DNA of 64,000 bases from Streptomyces sp. ISL-10. Its GTDB lineage: Bacteria > Actinomycetota > Actinomycetes > Streptomycetales > Streptomycetaceae. Positions within the stretch are counted from its first letter, which is position 1. Every line of letters starts with the position of its first letter. Under the pieces are notes generated by a model. The model had not been told where the DNA came from. It was given only the letters and a program-made list of their open reading frames with translations, and did not search any database. Location of the stretch: positions 434,001 through 498,000 of the forward strand of contig NZ_JAGGOJ010000011.1 of the NCBI RefSeq assembly GCF_018614575.1. Direction: 5' to 3'. This document shows positions 35,996 to 45,279 of the stretch, in pieces. The position numbers and the translations under genes are program-made.

Positions 35996-36784
35996 GTGCC
36001 GGACCCTTCCCCTGCCTCCGGTGGGGAGACCCCACCGCGACCCTCCCGCGCCTCGCTCCGCACCGCCGTGGTCTGGGAAGTCCTCAGGGACGCCATCGAC
36101 CGCCGGGTCAAGGCGGCCGGTGTCGACTCCCTGGACGTCCTCGACACCGGCGGCGGCACCGGTAAGTTCGCCGTGCCCGTCGCCCGCCTGGGCCACCGCG
36201 TCACCGTCGTCGACCCCAGCCCCAACGCCCTGTTCGCCCTGGAGCGCCGGGCCGCCGAGGCCGGTGTCGCCGACCGCGTGCGGGGCGTCCAGGGAGACAT
36301 CCACGGCGTGTTCGACGTCGTCGACCGAGGCAGCTTCGACGCGGTGCTGTGCCACGGAGTCCTGGAGTACGTGGACGACCCGGCCGAGGGCGTGCGCAAC
36401 GCGGTGGACGCGCTGCGTCCGGGCGGCGCGATCAGCCTGCTCGCCGCCGGGCTCGGCGGTGCGGTCCTGGCCCGGGCGCTGGCCGGTCACTTCTCGGAGG
36501 CACGTCAGGCGCTGGCCGACCCCGACGGGCGCTGGGGCGCGGGTGACCCGGTGCCTCGCCGGTTCACCGCGGAACAGCTCACCGAGCTGGTCGCCGGGGC
36601 CGGAGTGGAGGTCTCGGCCGTCCACGGCGTGCGGATCTTCGCCGACCTCGTTCCCGGCGTCCTCGTCGACACCGAGCCGGGCGCCCTGGAGGCACTGCTG
36701 AAGCTGGAGGAGGCGGCCGCCGAACTCGCCGCCTTCCATTCCGTCGCCACCCAGCTGCACGTACTGGGTGAGAAGCGGGGCTGA
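35996..36784 (+). CDS. class I SAM-dependent methyltransferase
   Basis: A 262-residue enzyme with SAM-binding motif I 'VLDTGGGTGKFAVPVA' (residues 48-63), the acidic end of beta-2 ('VTVVDPSP') and 'DAVLCHGVLEYVDDPAEGV' as motif IV/post I. No substrate domain is recognisable. GTG 35996 follows GAGGAG by 9 nt. The HEPN gene upstream and DUF3040 gene downstream give no hint of pathway. Confidence 0.88.
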   Translation: MPDPSPASGGETPPRPSRASLRTAVVWEVLRDAIDRRVKAAGVDSLDVLDTGGGTGKFAVPVARLGHRVTVVDPSPNALFALERRAAEAGVADRVRGVQGDIHGVFDVVDRGSFDAVLCHGVLEYVDDPAEGVRNAVDALRPGGAISLLAAGLGGAVLARALAGHFSEARQALADPDGRWGAGDPVPRRFTAEQLTELVAGAGVEVSAVHGVRIFADLVPGVLVDTEPGALEALLKLEEAAAELAAFHSVATQLHVLGEKRG

Positions 36785-37031
36785 TCAGGGGCGCAACCGC
36801 AGATGGAGTACGCCACAGACCCCCCGATCGTGGCCTGCGCCCCGTATGATCGGGGGACACCGTCCGGCATGACGGATCGGAGGATGGGGAATCAACGCCT
36901 CAGTAACTTCGATCGGGCATGGCGGCCCGGACTGGTTTGGCGAGAGGGCGGGTTTCACGGGGGCGAATCCCTGCCTATCCTGAAAGGGCCGCATACCGGT
37001 CGCCCCCGCGACCGACGACGAGGAGGACTCC

Positions 37032-37433
37032 GTGCCGCTCTCGGAGCACGAGCAGCGAATGCTCGAGCAGATGGAGCGAGCGCTGTACGCCGAAGATCCC
37101 AAGTTCGCGACAGCGCTCGAGGGAAGCGGGCTGCGTACGTACACCCGGCGACGGGTCTACCAGGCAGTGGCAGGCTTCCTGGTGGGTATCGCGCTCCTCA
37201 TGGCCGGAATGGTCGCGCAGCAGATCTGGGTCAGCGTCGTGGGCTTCCTTGTGATGCTCGGCTGCGCGGTTCTCGCGGTCACCGGGTGGCGCAAGGCGCC
37301 GAAGCCGGGCGAGCAGCAGGCCTCCGGATCCGGCGGCTCGGCCGGGCGTCGCCAGTCCCATCCGCGAAGGTCGATGATGGACCGGATCGAGCAGAGGTGG
37401 CAGCGCCGCCGGGACGAGCAACAGGGCCAGTGA
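37032..37433 (+). CDS. DUF3040 membrane protein
   Basis: A 133-residue protein. The N-terminal 'PLSEHEQRMLEQMERALYAE' is the signature of DUF3040, conserved in actinobacteria near the dcw cluster. Two membrane helices ('VAGFLVGIALLMAGMVAQQIW' and 'VVGFLVMLGCAVLAVTGW') form a hairpin, with a basic, Gln-rich tail. GTG 37032 has AGGAGG 5 nt upstream. It is closed by a strong hairpin at 37479. Function unknown; cell envelope or division is a reasonable guess from its consistent location. Confidence 0.88.
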   Translation: MPLSEHEQRMLEQMERALYAEDPKFATALEGSGLRTYTRRRVYQAVAGFLVGIALLMAGMVAQQIWVSVVGFLVMLGCAVLAVTGWRKAPKPGEQQASGSGGSAGRRQSHPRRSMMDRIEQRWQRRRDEQQGQ

Positions 37434-37478
37434 CCGGCGATCGTGCGCGCGAGCGCGCGGGCCGGACGTAGACATAGA

Positions 37479-37513
37479 GGTGAGGGGCGACGCTCGAAGC
37501 GTCGCCCCTCACC
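37479..37513. terminator. perfect 16-bp hairpin after DUF3040 gene
   Basis: A perfect 16-bp inverted repeat (GGTGAGGGGCGACGCT and complement) with a 3-nt CGA loop lies 46 bp after the stop. It is one of the two walls of the repeat array that follows. Confidence 0.88.
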
Positions 37514-37590
37514 CGTATGTGCGCCTCAGCACGACGGCGCCGGTCTCCCGGGCCAGTGCCGGCAGCGGGCCGTCGGCCCTCGTCCCCGGC

Positions 37591-38220
37591 GGCCCGCGCC
37601 CAGGATCCGTACACCGCGGGCGACTTGCGCCGAGGGCGGTGGTGCTTGGGGGCGCGCTGTGCCTCGGGTGGCCACATTGCGTCCGGCCGCGTCTGCCTCG
37701 GCCTCCCGGCCTGGCGGGCCCAGCCCTGGATCCGGTGTACCGCGGGCGACTTGCGCTGAGGCCATGGTGCTTGGGGGCGCGCTGTGCCTCGGGTGGCCAC
37801 ATTGCGTCCGGCCGCGTCTGCCTCGGCCTCCCGGCCTCCCGGCCTGGCGGCCCCGGCGGGCCGCGCCCAGGATCCGTACACCGCGGGGACTCGCGTCTGG
37901 GGCGTGCGCGCCTCGGTGGCCGCATGGCCCCCAAGCTGCCCATGCCTCCCGGTGGGGCGGCCTGGCGGGCGCCCCCCAGATCCGGTTTCCCACGCGCGAC
38001 CAGCGCCGAGGGCCCGTGGTCCCTCGGGGACGCGCGTCTGGGGCGGGCCGCCGCTCGGGCGGCTACATGGCTCCCGGCCCGGTCCACCAGGCCTCCCGGT
38101 GGGGCAGCCCGGCGGGCCGTGCCCGGATCCGGCGACACTCGGGCGACCTGCGCCCAGGATCCGGTACCCCTCGGGCGACTTGGGCCTGGGGCGCGGCACA
38201 CAGCGCCGCGCCCGGGCGGC
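37591..38220. repeat. minisatellite array, about 110-145 bp units, between two terminators
   Basis: The 899-bp gene-free interval 37434-38332 contains five to six tandem units. Each starts with a core like CCAGGATCCGTACACCGCGG followed by GCGACTTGCGC (near 37600, 37727, 37866, 37976, 38121, 38153) and ends in 'CTCCCGGCCTGGCGG'-like sequence. Units 1 and 2 share a 73-bp identical stretch (37640-37712 and 37765-37837, offset 125). Unit 2 has an internal duplication of CCCGGCCT. Reading frames through the array are merely translations of the repeat and have no ribosome site. Confidence 0.85.
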
Positions 38221-38287
38221 ACACAGCGTCTCTCCGGCAAGACACGCCCCGCCCCGACCGGCCCCAGCCGGGCAGCCCTACCCAAGA

Positions 38288-38317
38288 GGGCCGCCCGGGC
38301 TCATGCCCAGGCGGCCC
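38288..38317. terminator. hairpin terminator after the transglutaminase gene
   Basis: A 13-bp stem with one G-T pair (GGGCCGCCTGGGC on the minus strand) and a 4-nt loop lies 16 bp beyond the minus-strand stop at 38333. Confidence 0.8.
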
Positions 38318-38332
38318 CAACAGTGGGCGTCC

Positions 38333-40879
38333 TCAGCCCCGTTGCCTCGTCGGGCGGCGGAGCAGTGCGGACCAGCGGTCGAAGGGCAGGCGGCGTGGTG
38401 TCCAGCGGGTGGTGAGCGACTCCCAGCGGGCCGACAGCGCCCAGATCACCCGGACCGATGACCGGGGCAGCAGCAGGGCCCGCACGCGGGTGCGCAGGTT
38501 CACGCCGTCCCGCAGGCCCGCACGGATCAGGTGGGCGTCGTCCGCCAGGCCCGTGGCCGCCTTCGGGACCGGGGCGTACAGGACCTGTTCGACCGCCCGG
38601 GCCGTGCGGTGCATCGCCGCCGCCGGATCGTCCGTCAGCTTGCCGAGCCTGACGATGCGTGCCGCGGTCTTCCTCGGCGTCTGCGACTCGTCGGGCAGGA
38701 TGCCGAGGTCCCACGCCGTGTCCGTGATCTCCTGCCAGACCGCCAGGGTTCCCGCCGGATCGTCGACGAGCGTCATGCCGTCGGCACCGACCGGAGCGAG
38801 CGCACCATCACGGGTGGGATCGACGGCCCCGGGGCCCTTCCCCGCCCCCCTCTTCGAGCCCTTCGGCGTAGATTTCGCGCCGGGCTCCGGCGGGGCCTGG
38901 CCCATCGCGCTCAGTCGCCGCGTACGTGCGCTGATCCGCCACAGCAGCGGCAGCAGGAGCAGGAGCAGGCCGGCGACCACGCTCAGGCCCGTGAAGAGCA
39001 CGGTCTGCCACGGGAAGCCCTCGTCCGTCTGCTGTCCGATGTCACGCGGTGCCGCCGCCCCGCACTCGCCCAGCCGACGCTCGTGCTCCGGGCAGGCGTC
39101 CGGCGCGACCGGCTGCGTCGACGGCTGGGCCGAGGCACCGGTCTCCGGCCGCGCCGGGTCGGTGGCGCCGCCCGACGGCACCTCGTCCTGCGCGTACTCC
39201 GGCACCGAGCCGCGGCTCGGGGTGGGCTCGAACCTGGTCCAGCCCACGCCCTCGAAGTACAGCTCGGGCCAGGCGTGCGCGTCGCGTAGACCGACCGACA
39301 TGGTGCCGTCGGACTGCGGACTGCCCGGCGTGAAGCCCACCGCGACCCGCGCCGGGATGCCCAGCGTCCGGGCCATCGCGGCCATCGAGAACGAGAAGTG
39401 GACGCAGAAGCCCTCCTTCTGCTTCAGGAAGCGGCTGATCGCGGCGACGCCCGTGCCCGAACGGGCCTGGGTGTTGTACGTGAAGCCGCCGTCCTCGGCG
39501 AACCACTCCTGGAGCTTCGTCGCCCGCTCGAAGTCGTTCGCTGAGCCCTTGGTCACCTGCAGGGCGGTCTCCTTGACCGACCCCGGCAGGATGTCGGGCA
39601 CCTGGGTGTACTCACGCTTCAGTTCGGACTGCGGCGCCATCGCCTGGGCGAGCTGCTCCCGGGTGGGCCGGACGACCAGGCTGTTCACCGAGTACTGCAC
39701 GCCGCCCGTGGTCTGACCGCGGTCGCCGACCAGGGTCCGGCCGGCCGGTTCGTAACGCCAGCGGCCGTCGATGGCCACCTTGGTCGCCGGGTAGGGCATC
39801 GGCAGCCAACTCTGCTTGTACGAGCCCGCCGACGAGAGGTTCGTCCTGACCTCGGTGACACCGACCGCCGGGCTGAGCCCGTCCGGCTCGGGCAGCCGGT
39901 CCGGCACGCCCTGCACCTTGCGCTCGGAGGAGCGCCATGCGGTGCCGTCGAAGCGGTCCAGGGCGACGATGCGCAGATACATGCCCTGGGTGTCCGGCGC
40001 GTTGGTGCGGTAGCGCAGGACCTCGCGGTCCTGCGGCTGGTTGAGGCTGTCCTGCAGCGAGACCAGCGGGTTGACAGCGGCGATCGTGCCACCGCCGCCC
40101 CCGCCCCGGCCGGGACCCCTGCCCGGGCCGTCGAAGAGGCCGCCGTCCAGGGCGGGCAGCGCCGCCGGCACGGCCAGTGCCACGCCGAGCGCGACCACAC
40201 CGATGCGCCGGCCGGTGCGGACCGGGGCATGGGCCGCCCCGCCCGGCTCGAACCCGGCACCCGGACGTGACCGGTTCGGCGGCGCGCCGCCGAACACACG
40301 TCCCCAGGCGGAGAGCCGGTCGCGGCCCTCCGCCAGCAGGAGCAGCAGATAGCCGGAGGCGGCCAGCAGGAACCAGAGCCAGCCCGCCCCGCCGTCGCCA
40401 AGACCCGCGGCGACCGTGTACAGCGCAAGCAGCGGCAGACCGGCAGGTGCCGCGCTGCGGTAGGTGACGGCAAGCGCGTCCACCGCGAGGCCGATCACCA
40501 GCACCCCGCCGATGAGCATCAGCCGGATGCCGTCGGTCGCCGGGGCCGGGATCGCGTACCGGCTCACATCGTCGTAGCCCGCGCCGAACAGCTGGCCGAA
40601 CTGCGCGAACGCCTCCGGTCCCGGCAGCAGCCAGAGGATCGCCGAGTCATGGACGAACACCACGGTGATCGCCAGCAGGCTGACCAGCGCCTGCACGGCG
40701 ATCGTCAGTGCTCCGGCCAGCGGAACCCGCCGGGCCAGCGCCCCGACGCCGCTCTGCAGAGCCATCAGGAACGCCGCCTGCAGCATCCAGCCCGCCGGAT
40801 CGACCAGCGGCAGCAGCGCCCCGGCCGCCATCAGCGTGGCGGCGTAGGAGCACAGGGCGAGTCTCGCCCGACCGCTCAT
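38333..40879 (-). CDS. TgpA-like membrane transglutaminase
   Basis: An 848-residue membrane protein. The first about 230 residues form six or so membrane helices; a periplasmic-side region of about 400 residues follows; then another membrane helix ('VLFTGLSVVAGLLLLLLPLLW') and a cytoplasmic domain of about 180 residues. The transglutaminase core has Cys in 'KEGFCVHFSFSMAAMARTLG' and His in 'DAHAWPELYFEGVGW'. It overlaps the DUF58 gene by ATGA. The MoxR-DUF58-transglutaminase trio is widespread; its role in actinobacteria is not settled but is probably envelope maintenance. Confidence 0.92.
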   Translation of the reverse strand: MSGRARLALCSYAATLMAAGALLPLVDPAGWMLQAAFLMALQSGVGALARRVPLAGALTIAVQALVSLLAITVVFVHDSAILWLLPGPEAFAQFGQLFGAGYDDVSRYAIPAPATDGIRLMLIGGVLVIGLAVDALAVTYRSAAPAGLPLLALYTVAAGLGDGGAGWLWFLLAASGYLLLLLAEGRDRLSAWGRVFGGAPPNRSRPGAGFEPGGAAHAPVRTGRRIGVVALGVALAVPAALPALDGGLFDGPGRGPGRGGGGGGTIAAVNPLVSLQDSLNQPQDREVLRYRTNAPDTQGMYLRIVALDRFDGTAWRSSERKVQGVPDRLPEPDGLSPAVGVTEVRTNLSSAGSYKQSWLPMPYPATKVAIDGRWRYEPAGRTLVGDRGQTTGGVQYSVNSLVVRPTREQLAQAMAPQSELKREYTQVPDILPGSVKETALQVTKGSANDFERATKLQEWFAEDGGFTYNTQARSGTGVAAISRFLKQKEGFCVHFSFSMAAMARTLGIPARVAVGFTPGSPQSDGTMSVGLRDAHAWPELYFEGVGWTRFEPTPSRGSVPEYAQDEVPSGGATDPARPETGASAQPSTQPVAPDACPEHERRLGECGAAAPRDIGQQTDEGFPWQTVLFTGLSVVAGLLLLLLPLLWRISARTRRLSAMGQAPPEPGAKSTPKGSKRGAGKGPGAVDPTRDGALAPVGADGMTLVDDPAGTLAVWQEITDTAWDLGILPDESQTPRKTAARIVRLGKLTDDPAAAMHRTARAVEQVLYAPVPKAATGLADDAHLIRAGLRDGVNLRTRVRALLLPRSSVRVIWALSARWESLTTRWTPRRLPFDRWSALLRRPTRQRG

Positions 40880-42252
40880 GACCAACCCCCCGAGAAACCG
40901 TTCGTACCGCCGGGCGACTGGGTGCGCTCCCGGCCCGCCTGCTGCCACAGCTCGGTCAACGGTGTGCCCGGCCGTACGGACAGCGCCGTCCAGCCCGCCT
41001 CCCGCAGCAGCCGCAGCCGCTCGTCGACCGCGCCCGTCACCGCGCCGCCCGTCACCCACGTCCCCGAGTCCAGCACGAAGGCGACCGCGGCCCCGCTGCG
41101 CTGCCGCATCCTGGCGGCGAGCGCCGCCTGTTCCTCGTCCAGGTCACCGAAGAAGGCGACGAGCAGCCCTTCGCCGCCGCCGCTGTTGCCGCCGCGCAGG
41201 ACGTCGATCGCGCGGGACAGGCCGGCCCCGTCGGAGTGGTCGACGACCGCGAGCGTGTCGAGCATCAGCCCGGCGGAGTCCGCTGACTCCTGGGTGGAGC
41301 CGGCGAAACCGTCGGCTCCCGTGCCGGGCACCGAGCTGCCCGTATCCGTCAGCAGCCGCACCGCGAAGCCGTGCTCCAGCAGATGCACCAGAGCCGACGC
41401 CGCACCCGAGACGGCCCACTCGAAGGCCGAGTCCGGACCGGCGCCCTGGTAGGCGATCCGTCGGGTGTCCAGCAGGACCGTGCACCTGGCCCGCTGCGGT
41501 TGCTCCTCGCGCCGGACCATCAGTTCGCCGTAGCGCGCGGTCGAGCGCCAGTGGACCCGGCGCAGGTCGTCCCCGTACCGGTAGGCGCGCGGGATGATGT
41601 CGTCGTCTCCGGCCAGCGCCAGGGCGCGCCGGCTGCCGTCGCCGTAGCCGGACGCCTCGCCGGCCAGCCGGACGGCCGGCAGCACCTCGGTGCGGGGGAT
41701 GACGGTGAGGATGTCGTGCGCGCTGAAGGAACGGGTCAGCTCGCACATGCCGAACGGGTCGTTCAGGCGCAGTTGCAGCGGTCCCAGCGGATACCGGCCC
41801 CGAAGGTCGGACCGCACCCGGTACGACACCTCCCGGCGGCCGCCCGCCTCCACCCGGTCCAGCACGAACCGGGGCCGGGGACCGAGCACATAGGGCACGT
41901 GGTCCTGGAGCATCAGCAGCCCGGTGGGCATCCGGGAGACGTTGTCCATGCGCAGGTGCACGCGCGCCTCCGCGCCGGCCGGCACCCGCGAGGGGGACAG
42001 CCGGCGGCTGGCGGCGACCCGGTAGCGGGTGCGGTAGAGCACGGCGACGCAAATAAGCGGCAGGACGGCGAGGAGCAGCCCGACGCGCAGCAGATCGCTC
42101 TGGCCCAGGACGTACGCACAGGCCGCTGCGGCCACTCCGGCGGCGAGGAAGGAGCGGCCGCGCGTCGTGAGCCCGCCGAGCGCGGCCCGTACTCCGCCCT
42201 TGTCCTCGCCCTCCGGGCCCGGGGGAGCGGCGGGCCGTGCGGCGGACATCAC
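40876..42252 (-). CDS. DUF58 protein with vWA-like domain
   Basis: A 458-residue protein. Two hydrophobic segments near residues 35-75 ('FLAAGVAAAACAYVLG', 'GLLLAVLPLICVAVL') anchor it. The DUF58 core is marked by 'GDDDIIPRAYRYGDDLRRVH' and the vWA-like fold by 'ARCTVLLDTRRIAY'. Such proteins work with MoxR ATPases as assembly factors. The start is GTG 42252 (GTGA overlap with the MoxR stop) or ATG 42249 (TGATG); either way the genes are coupled. Confidence 0.92.
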   Translation of the reverse strand: MMSAARPAAPPGPEGEDKGGVRAALGGLTTRGRSFLAAGVAAAACAYVLGQSDLLRVGLLLAVLPLICVAVLYRTRYRVAASRRLSPSRVPAGAEARVHLRMDNVSRMPTGLLMLQDHVPYVLGPRPRFVLDRVEAGGRREVSYRVRSDLRGRYPLGPLQLRLNDPFGMCELTRSFSAHDILTVIPRTEVLPAVRLAGEASGYGDGSRRALALAGDDDIIPRAYRYGDDLRRVHWRSTARYGELMVRREEQPQRARCTVLLDTRRIAYQGAGPDSAFEWAVSGAASALVHLLEHGFAVRLLTDTGSSVPGTGADGFAGSTQESADSAGLMLDTLAVVDHSDGAGLSRAIDVLRGGNSGGGEGLLVAFFGDLDEEQAALAARMRQRSGAAVAFVLDSGTWVTGGAVTGAVDERLRLLREAGWTALSVRPGTPLTELWQQAGRERTQSPGGTNGFSGGWS

Positions 42253-43295
42253 AGCCGCCGGGCGCCGGGCTGCTGCCCGTACAGCGGCTGCTGACCCTGC
42301 GGGCCCGTCAGGTAGGCGCCGTCGGCGCTGCCGGTCGTGGGCACGGGAGTGCGCTGCACGATGTCCAGGACTACCTGCTCGGCGGTGCGCCGGTTCAGCT
42401 GGGCCTGGGCGGTGGGCAGCAGACGGTGGGCCAGCACCTGCACGGCGAGCCCCTGGACGTCGTCGGGCAGGGCGTACTCGCGGCCGCTGAGGGCGGCGGA
42501 CGCCTTGGCGGCACGCAGCAGGTGCAGCGTGGCACGCGGGGACGCGCCCAGTCTGAGATCGGGATGGCTGCGGGTGGCCGCGACGAGGTCCACCGCGTAC
42601 CTGCGGACGGACTCGGCGACATGCACCGAGCGCACGGCCTCGATCAGCTTCACGATGTCGTGGGCGTGCGCCACCGGCTGGAGGTCGTCCAGTGGCGAGA
42701 CCCCGCCGTGCACATCGAGCATCTGCAGCTCGGCGGCGGCGCTCGGGTAGCCGATGGACACCCGCGCCATGAAGCGGTCGCGCTGTGCCTCCGGCAGCGG
42801 ATACGTGCCCTCCATCTCCACCGGGTTCTGCGTGGCGACCACCATGAAGGGGTCCGGCAGCTCATAGCTGTGCCCGTCGATGGTGACCTGCCGCTCCTCC
42901 ATGGACTCCAGCAGCGCGGACTGGGTCTTGGGCGAAGCGCGGTTGATCTCGTCGCCGATCACGATCTGCGCGAATATCGCGCCCGGCTTGAACTCGAACT
43001 CGCGCCGCTGCTGGTCGAAGATCGACACACCGGTGATGTCCGAGGGCAGCAGGTCCGGCGTGAACTGGATGCGCCGCACAGAGCAGTCGATGGAACGCGC
43101 CAGCGCCTTGGCCAGCATGGTCTTGCCGACGCCCGGAACATCCTCGATGAGCAGATGTCCCTCGGCGAGCAGCACTGTCAGCGAAAGCCGTACGACCTCA
43201 GGCTTGCCCTCGATCACGCTCTCCACCGACCTGCGGACTCGCTCCGCAGTCGTGGTCAGATCCGTGAGGCTCGCTCGATCGTCATAGGTCGTCAC
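42249..43295 (-). CDS. MoxR-family AAA ATPase
   Basis: A 348-residue cytoplasmic ATPase. Walker A is 'EDVPGVGKTML', Walker B 'IVIGDEINRASPKTQ', sensor 1 'VVATQNPVEMEGTYPLPEAQ', and 'RDRFMARV' carries the Arg finger region. MoxR proteins insert cofactors or assemble envelope complexes with vWA partners, here the DUF58 protein encoded next. GTG 43295 has GAGGAGG upstream. First gene of a three-gene operon. Confidence 0.94.
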   Translation of the reverse strand: MTTYDDRASLTDLTTTAERVRRSVESVIEGKPEVVRLSLTVLLAEGHLLIEDVPGVGKTMLAKALARSIDCSVRRIQFTPDLLPSDITGVSIFDQQRREFEFKPGAIFAQIVIGDEINRASPKTQSALLESMEERQVTIDGHSYELPDPFMVVATQNPVEMEGTYPLPEAQRDRFMARVSIGYPSAAAELQMLDVHGGVSPLDDLQPVAHAHDIVKLIEAVRSVHVAESVRRYAVDLVAATRSHPDLRLGASPRATLHLLRAAKASAALSGREYALPDDVQGLAVQVLAHRLLPTAQAQLNRRTAEQVVLDIVQRTPVPTTGSADGAYLTGPQGQQPLYGQQPGARRL

Positions 43296-43495
43296 CCGGC
43301 CCTCCTCGGCCCTTTCATAGGGCCTGTGCGCATCACACGGCACGGCCCACCCCGAAACACGGACACCAGTCCCCGGAGAGGTTCCGGATGGCGTCACACC
43401 CGCATTCTTGTTGGCGTCACCACGTCATGTCACTCGCCTGCGGACAACTGAGAGTGATATGCCGGGGTTGACCCATTTATTGGGTGGCCGGCGGG

Positions 43496-44041
43496 TCACT
43501 CAGCAGGGTCGATCTCCCTCAGCAGACCCGTGGTGACGTCGAAGACGAAGCCCCGGACGTCGTCCGTGTGCAGCAGGAACGGCGAGGTGCGCACCCGCTG
43601 CATCGACTGCCGTACGTCCTTGTCGACGTCGCGGAACGCCTCGACGGCCCAGGCCGGCCGCTGGCCGACCTCCTCCTCCAGCTCGATCCGGAAGTCCTCG
43701 GTGAGGCTTTCCAGGCCGCAGCCGGTGTGGTGGACGAGTATCACGCTGCGGGTGCCGAGGGCGCGCTGGCTGATGGTGAGCGAGCGGATGACGTCGTCGG
43801 TGACGACACCGCCGGCGTTGCGGATGGTGTGACAGTCGCCGAGCTCCAGGCCGAGCGCGGCGTGCAGGTCGAGGCGGGCGTCCATGCAGGCGACGACCGC
43901 GACCTGGAGGACCGGGCGCGCGTCCATCCCAGGGTCACTGAAGTCGGCGGCGTAGCGCTGATTCGCCTCGACGAGGCGATCGGTGACTGTTCCGCCGCTG
44001 CGGACGGCATCGGAAGGGGACTGCTGGGCAGAAGTCGACAT
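43496..44041 (-). CDS. beta-class carbonic anhydrase
   Basis: A 181-residue zinc enzyme interconverting CO2 and bicarbonate. Zinc ligands are C52, H105 and C108, with the D54-R56 dyad in 'ACMDARLD' and the second site in 'HHTGCG'. It is at the short end of the family. TACCTT lies 6 nt before ATG 44041 with no ribosome site, which suggests a leaderless transcript. A small hairpin at 43471-43485 may end the transcript before the MoxR operon, which reads in the same direction. Confidence 0.92.
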   Translation of the reverse strand: MSTSAQQSPSDAVRSGGTVTDRLVEANQRYAADFSDPGMDARPVLQVAVVACMDARLDLHAALGLELGDCHTIRNAGGVVTDDVIRSLTISQRALGTRSVILVHHTGCGLESLTEDFRIELEEEVGQRPAWAVEAFRDVDKDVRQSMQRVRTSPFLLHTDDVRGFVFDVTTGLLREIDPAE

Positions 44042-44169
44042 GGCTCGAAGGTAACGGTCACACGAGGTGTAGGCCCGCTGTGAGGGCGGACAAAGAACGT
44101 CAACGTCCCTTGTTGTGAGCTAACCCACAAGCGTGGCGTCGAGGCTGGTGCGACGCGCTGGCCGGTTGA

Positions 44170-44197
44170 TTGACCGGCCGCACCAGTGGACTAAAGT
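44170..44197 (+). promoter_or_regulatory. candidate promoter of the dcw cluster
   Basis: TTGACC (44170) and TAAAGT (44192) are separated by 16 bp and lie 126 bp upstream of rsmH. They match the vegetative sigma consensus well. The interval 44042-44322 holds no gene, including no mraZ. Confidence 0.6.
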
Positions 44198-44322
44198 GGC
44201 GCGAAGTTCATGGGCGTCACCAGCACATTCGGTGGCATCCCGCACATTTCCCCACACTCCCCGCGTGCGCGGCGTACGCACGGCCCGGCCCTGAACCGCG
44301 CGCGCCGGACCTGAGAGGGCGC

Positions 44323-45279
44323 ATGAGCCAGACCCGACACGTCCCGGTGATGCTCCAGCGGTGCCTGGACCTGTTGGCCCCGGCCCTGCGGCGGCCCGGC
44401 GCGGTCGTCGTCGACTGCACCCTCGGCCTCGGCGGACACAGCGAGGCCCTGCTGACGCAGTTCCCCGAAGTGCGGCTGATCGCGCTCGACCGGGACACGG
44501 AGGCGCTGCGCCTGTCCGGTGAGCGGCTCGCCCCCTTCGGCGACCGCGCCACGCTCGTGCACGCCGTCTACGACGAGCTCCCCGCCGTCCTCGACCGGCT
44601 CGGCGTCCCGCGCGTCGAGGGTGTCCTGTTCGACCTGGGCGTCTCCTCCATGCAGCTGGACGAGGCCGACCGCGGCTTCGCCTACGCCCAGGACGCCCCG
44701 CTCGACATGCGTATGGACCAGACGACCGGGATGAGCGCCGCCGAGGTCCTCAACACCTACCCGGCCGGTGAGCTCGTGCGCATCCTGCGCTCCTACGGCG
44801 AGGAGAAGCAGGCCAAGCGGATCGTCTCGGCGGTCGTGCGCGAGCGGGAGAAGGAGCCGTTCAGCAACAGCGCCCGGCTGGTCGAGCTCATCCGGGACGC
44901 ACTGCCCCAGGCGGCCAAGCGCACCGGCGGCAACCCGGCCAAGCGCACCTTCCAGGCACTGCGCATCGAGGTCAACGGGGAGCTGTCCGTGCTGGAGCGC
45001 GCGGTTCCCGCCGCCGTCGCCGCGCTCGCCGTCGGCGGCCGCATCGCGGTCCTGTCGTACCACTCGCTGGAGGACCGGCTGGTCAAGCAGGTGTTGGCGG
45101 CGGGCGCCACCAACACCGCGCCTCCCGGGCTGCCCGTTGTCCCGGAGGCGTACCAGCCCCGGCTGAAGCTGCTCACCCGCGGCGCCGAGCTGCCCACCGA
45201 CGAAGAGGTCGCCCAGAACCGCCGCGCGGCTCCGGCGCGTCTGAGAGCGGCAGAGCGCATCCGCGAGGACGTCGCGTGA
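44323..45279 (+). CDS. rsmH: 16S rRNA m4C1402 methyltransferase RsmH (MraW)
   Basis: A 318-residue SAM-dependent methyltransferase acting on the ribosomal P site. Signatures are '[13 protein letters not shown]', the SAM motif '[16 protein letters not shown]', '[14 protein letters not shown]' and '[14 protein letters not shown]'. ATG 44323 follows GAGAGGGCGC. It opens the dcw cluster as in other bacteria. The final codons (RIREDVA) and stop are part of a 30-bp unit repeated three more times downstream, so the C-terminus sits at the edge of a tandem array. Confidence 0.95.
   Translation: MSQTRHVPVMLQRCLDLLAPALRRPGAVVVDCTLGLGGHSEALLTQFPEVRLIALDRDTEALRLSGERLAPFGDRATLVHAVYDELPAVLDRLGVPRVEGVLFDLGVSSMQLDEADRGFAYAQDAPLDMRMDQTTGMSAAEVLNTYPAGELVRILRSYGEEKQAKRIVSAVVREREKEPFSNSARLVELIRDALPQAAKRTGGNPAKRTFQALRIEVNGELSVLERAVPAAVAALAVGGRIAVLSYHSLEDRLVKQVLAAGATNTAPPGLPVVPEAYQPRLKLLTRGAELPTDEEVAQNRRAAPARLRAAERIREDVA

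Noticed and set aside
35347..36784. HEPN plus methyltransferase as a toxin-antitoxin or phage defence pair
   Set aside because: The genes are separated by 79 bp with their own ribosome sites, and neither belongs to a known defence pair; the arrangement looks like ordinary conserved neighbours.
37591..38220. CRISPR array
   Set aside because: Units are over 100 bp, have no regular short repeat-spacer structure, and no cas gene is near.
37279..38461. Long open frames on both strands across the 37.6-38.2 kb array
   Set aside because: High GC removes stop codons; frames overlap both terminators, lack ribosome sites and their peptides repeat with the DNA unit.
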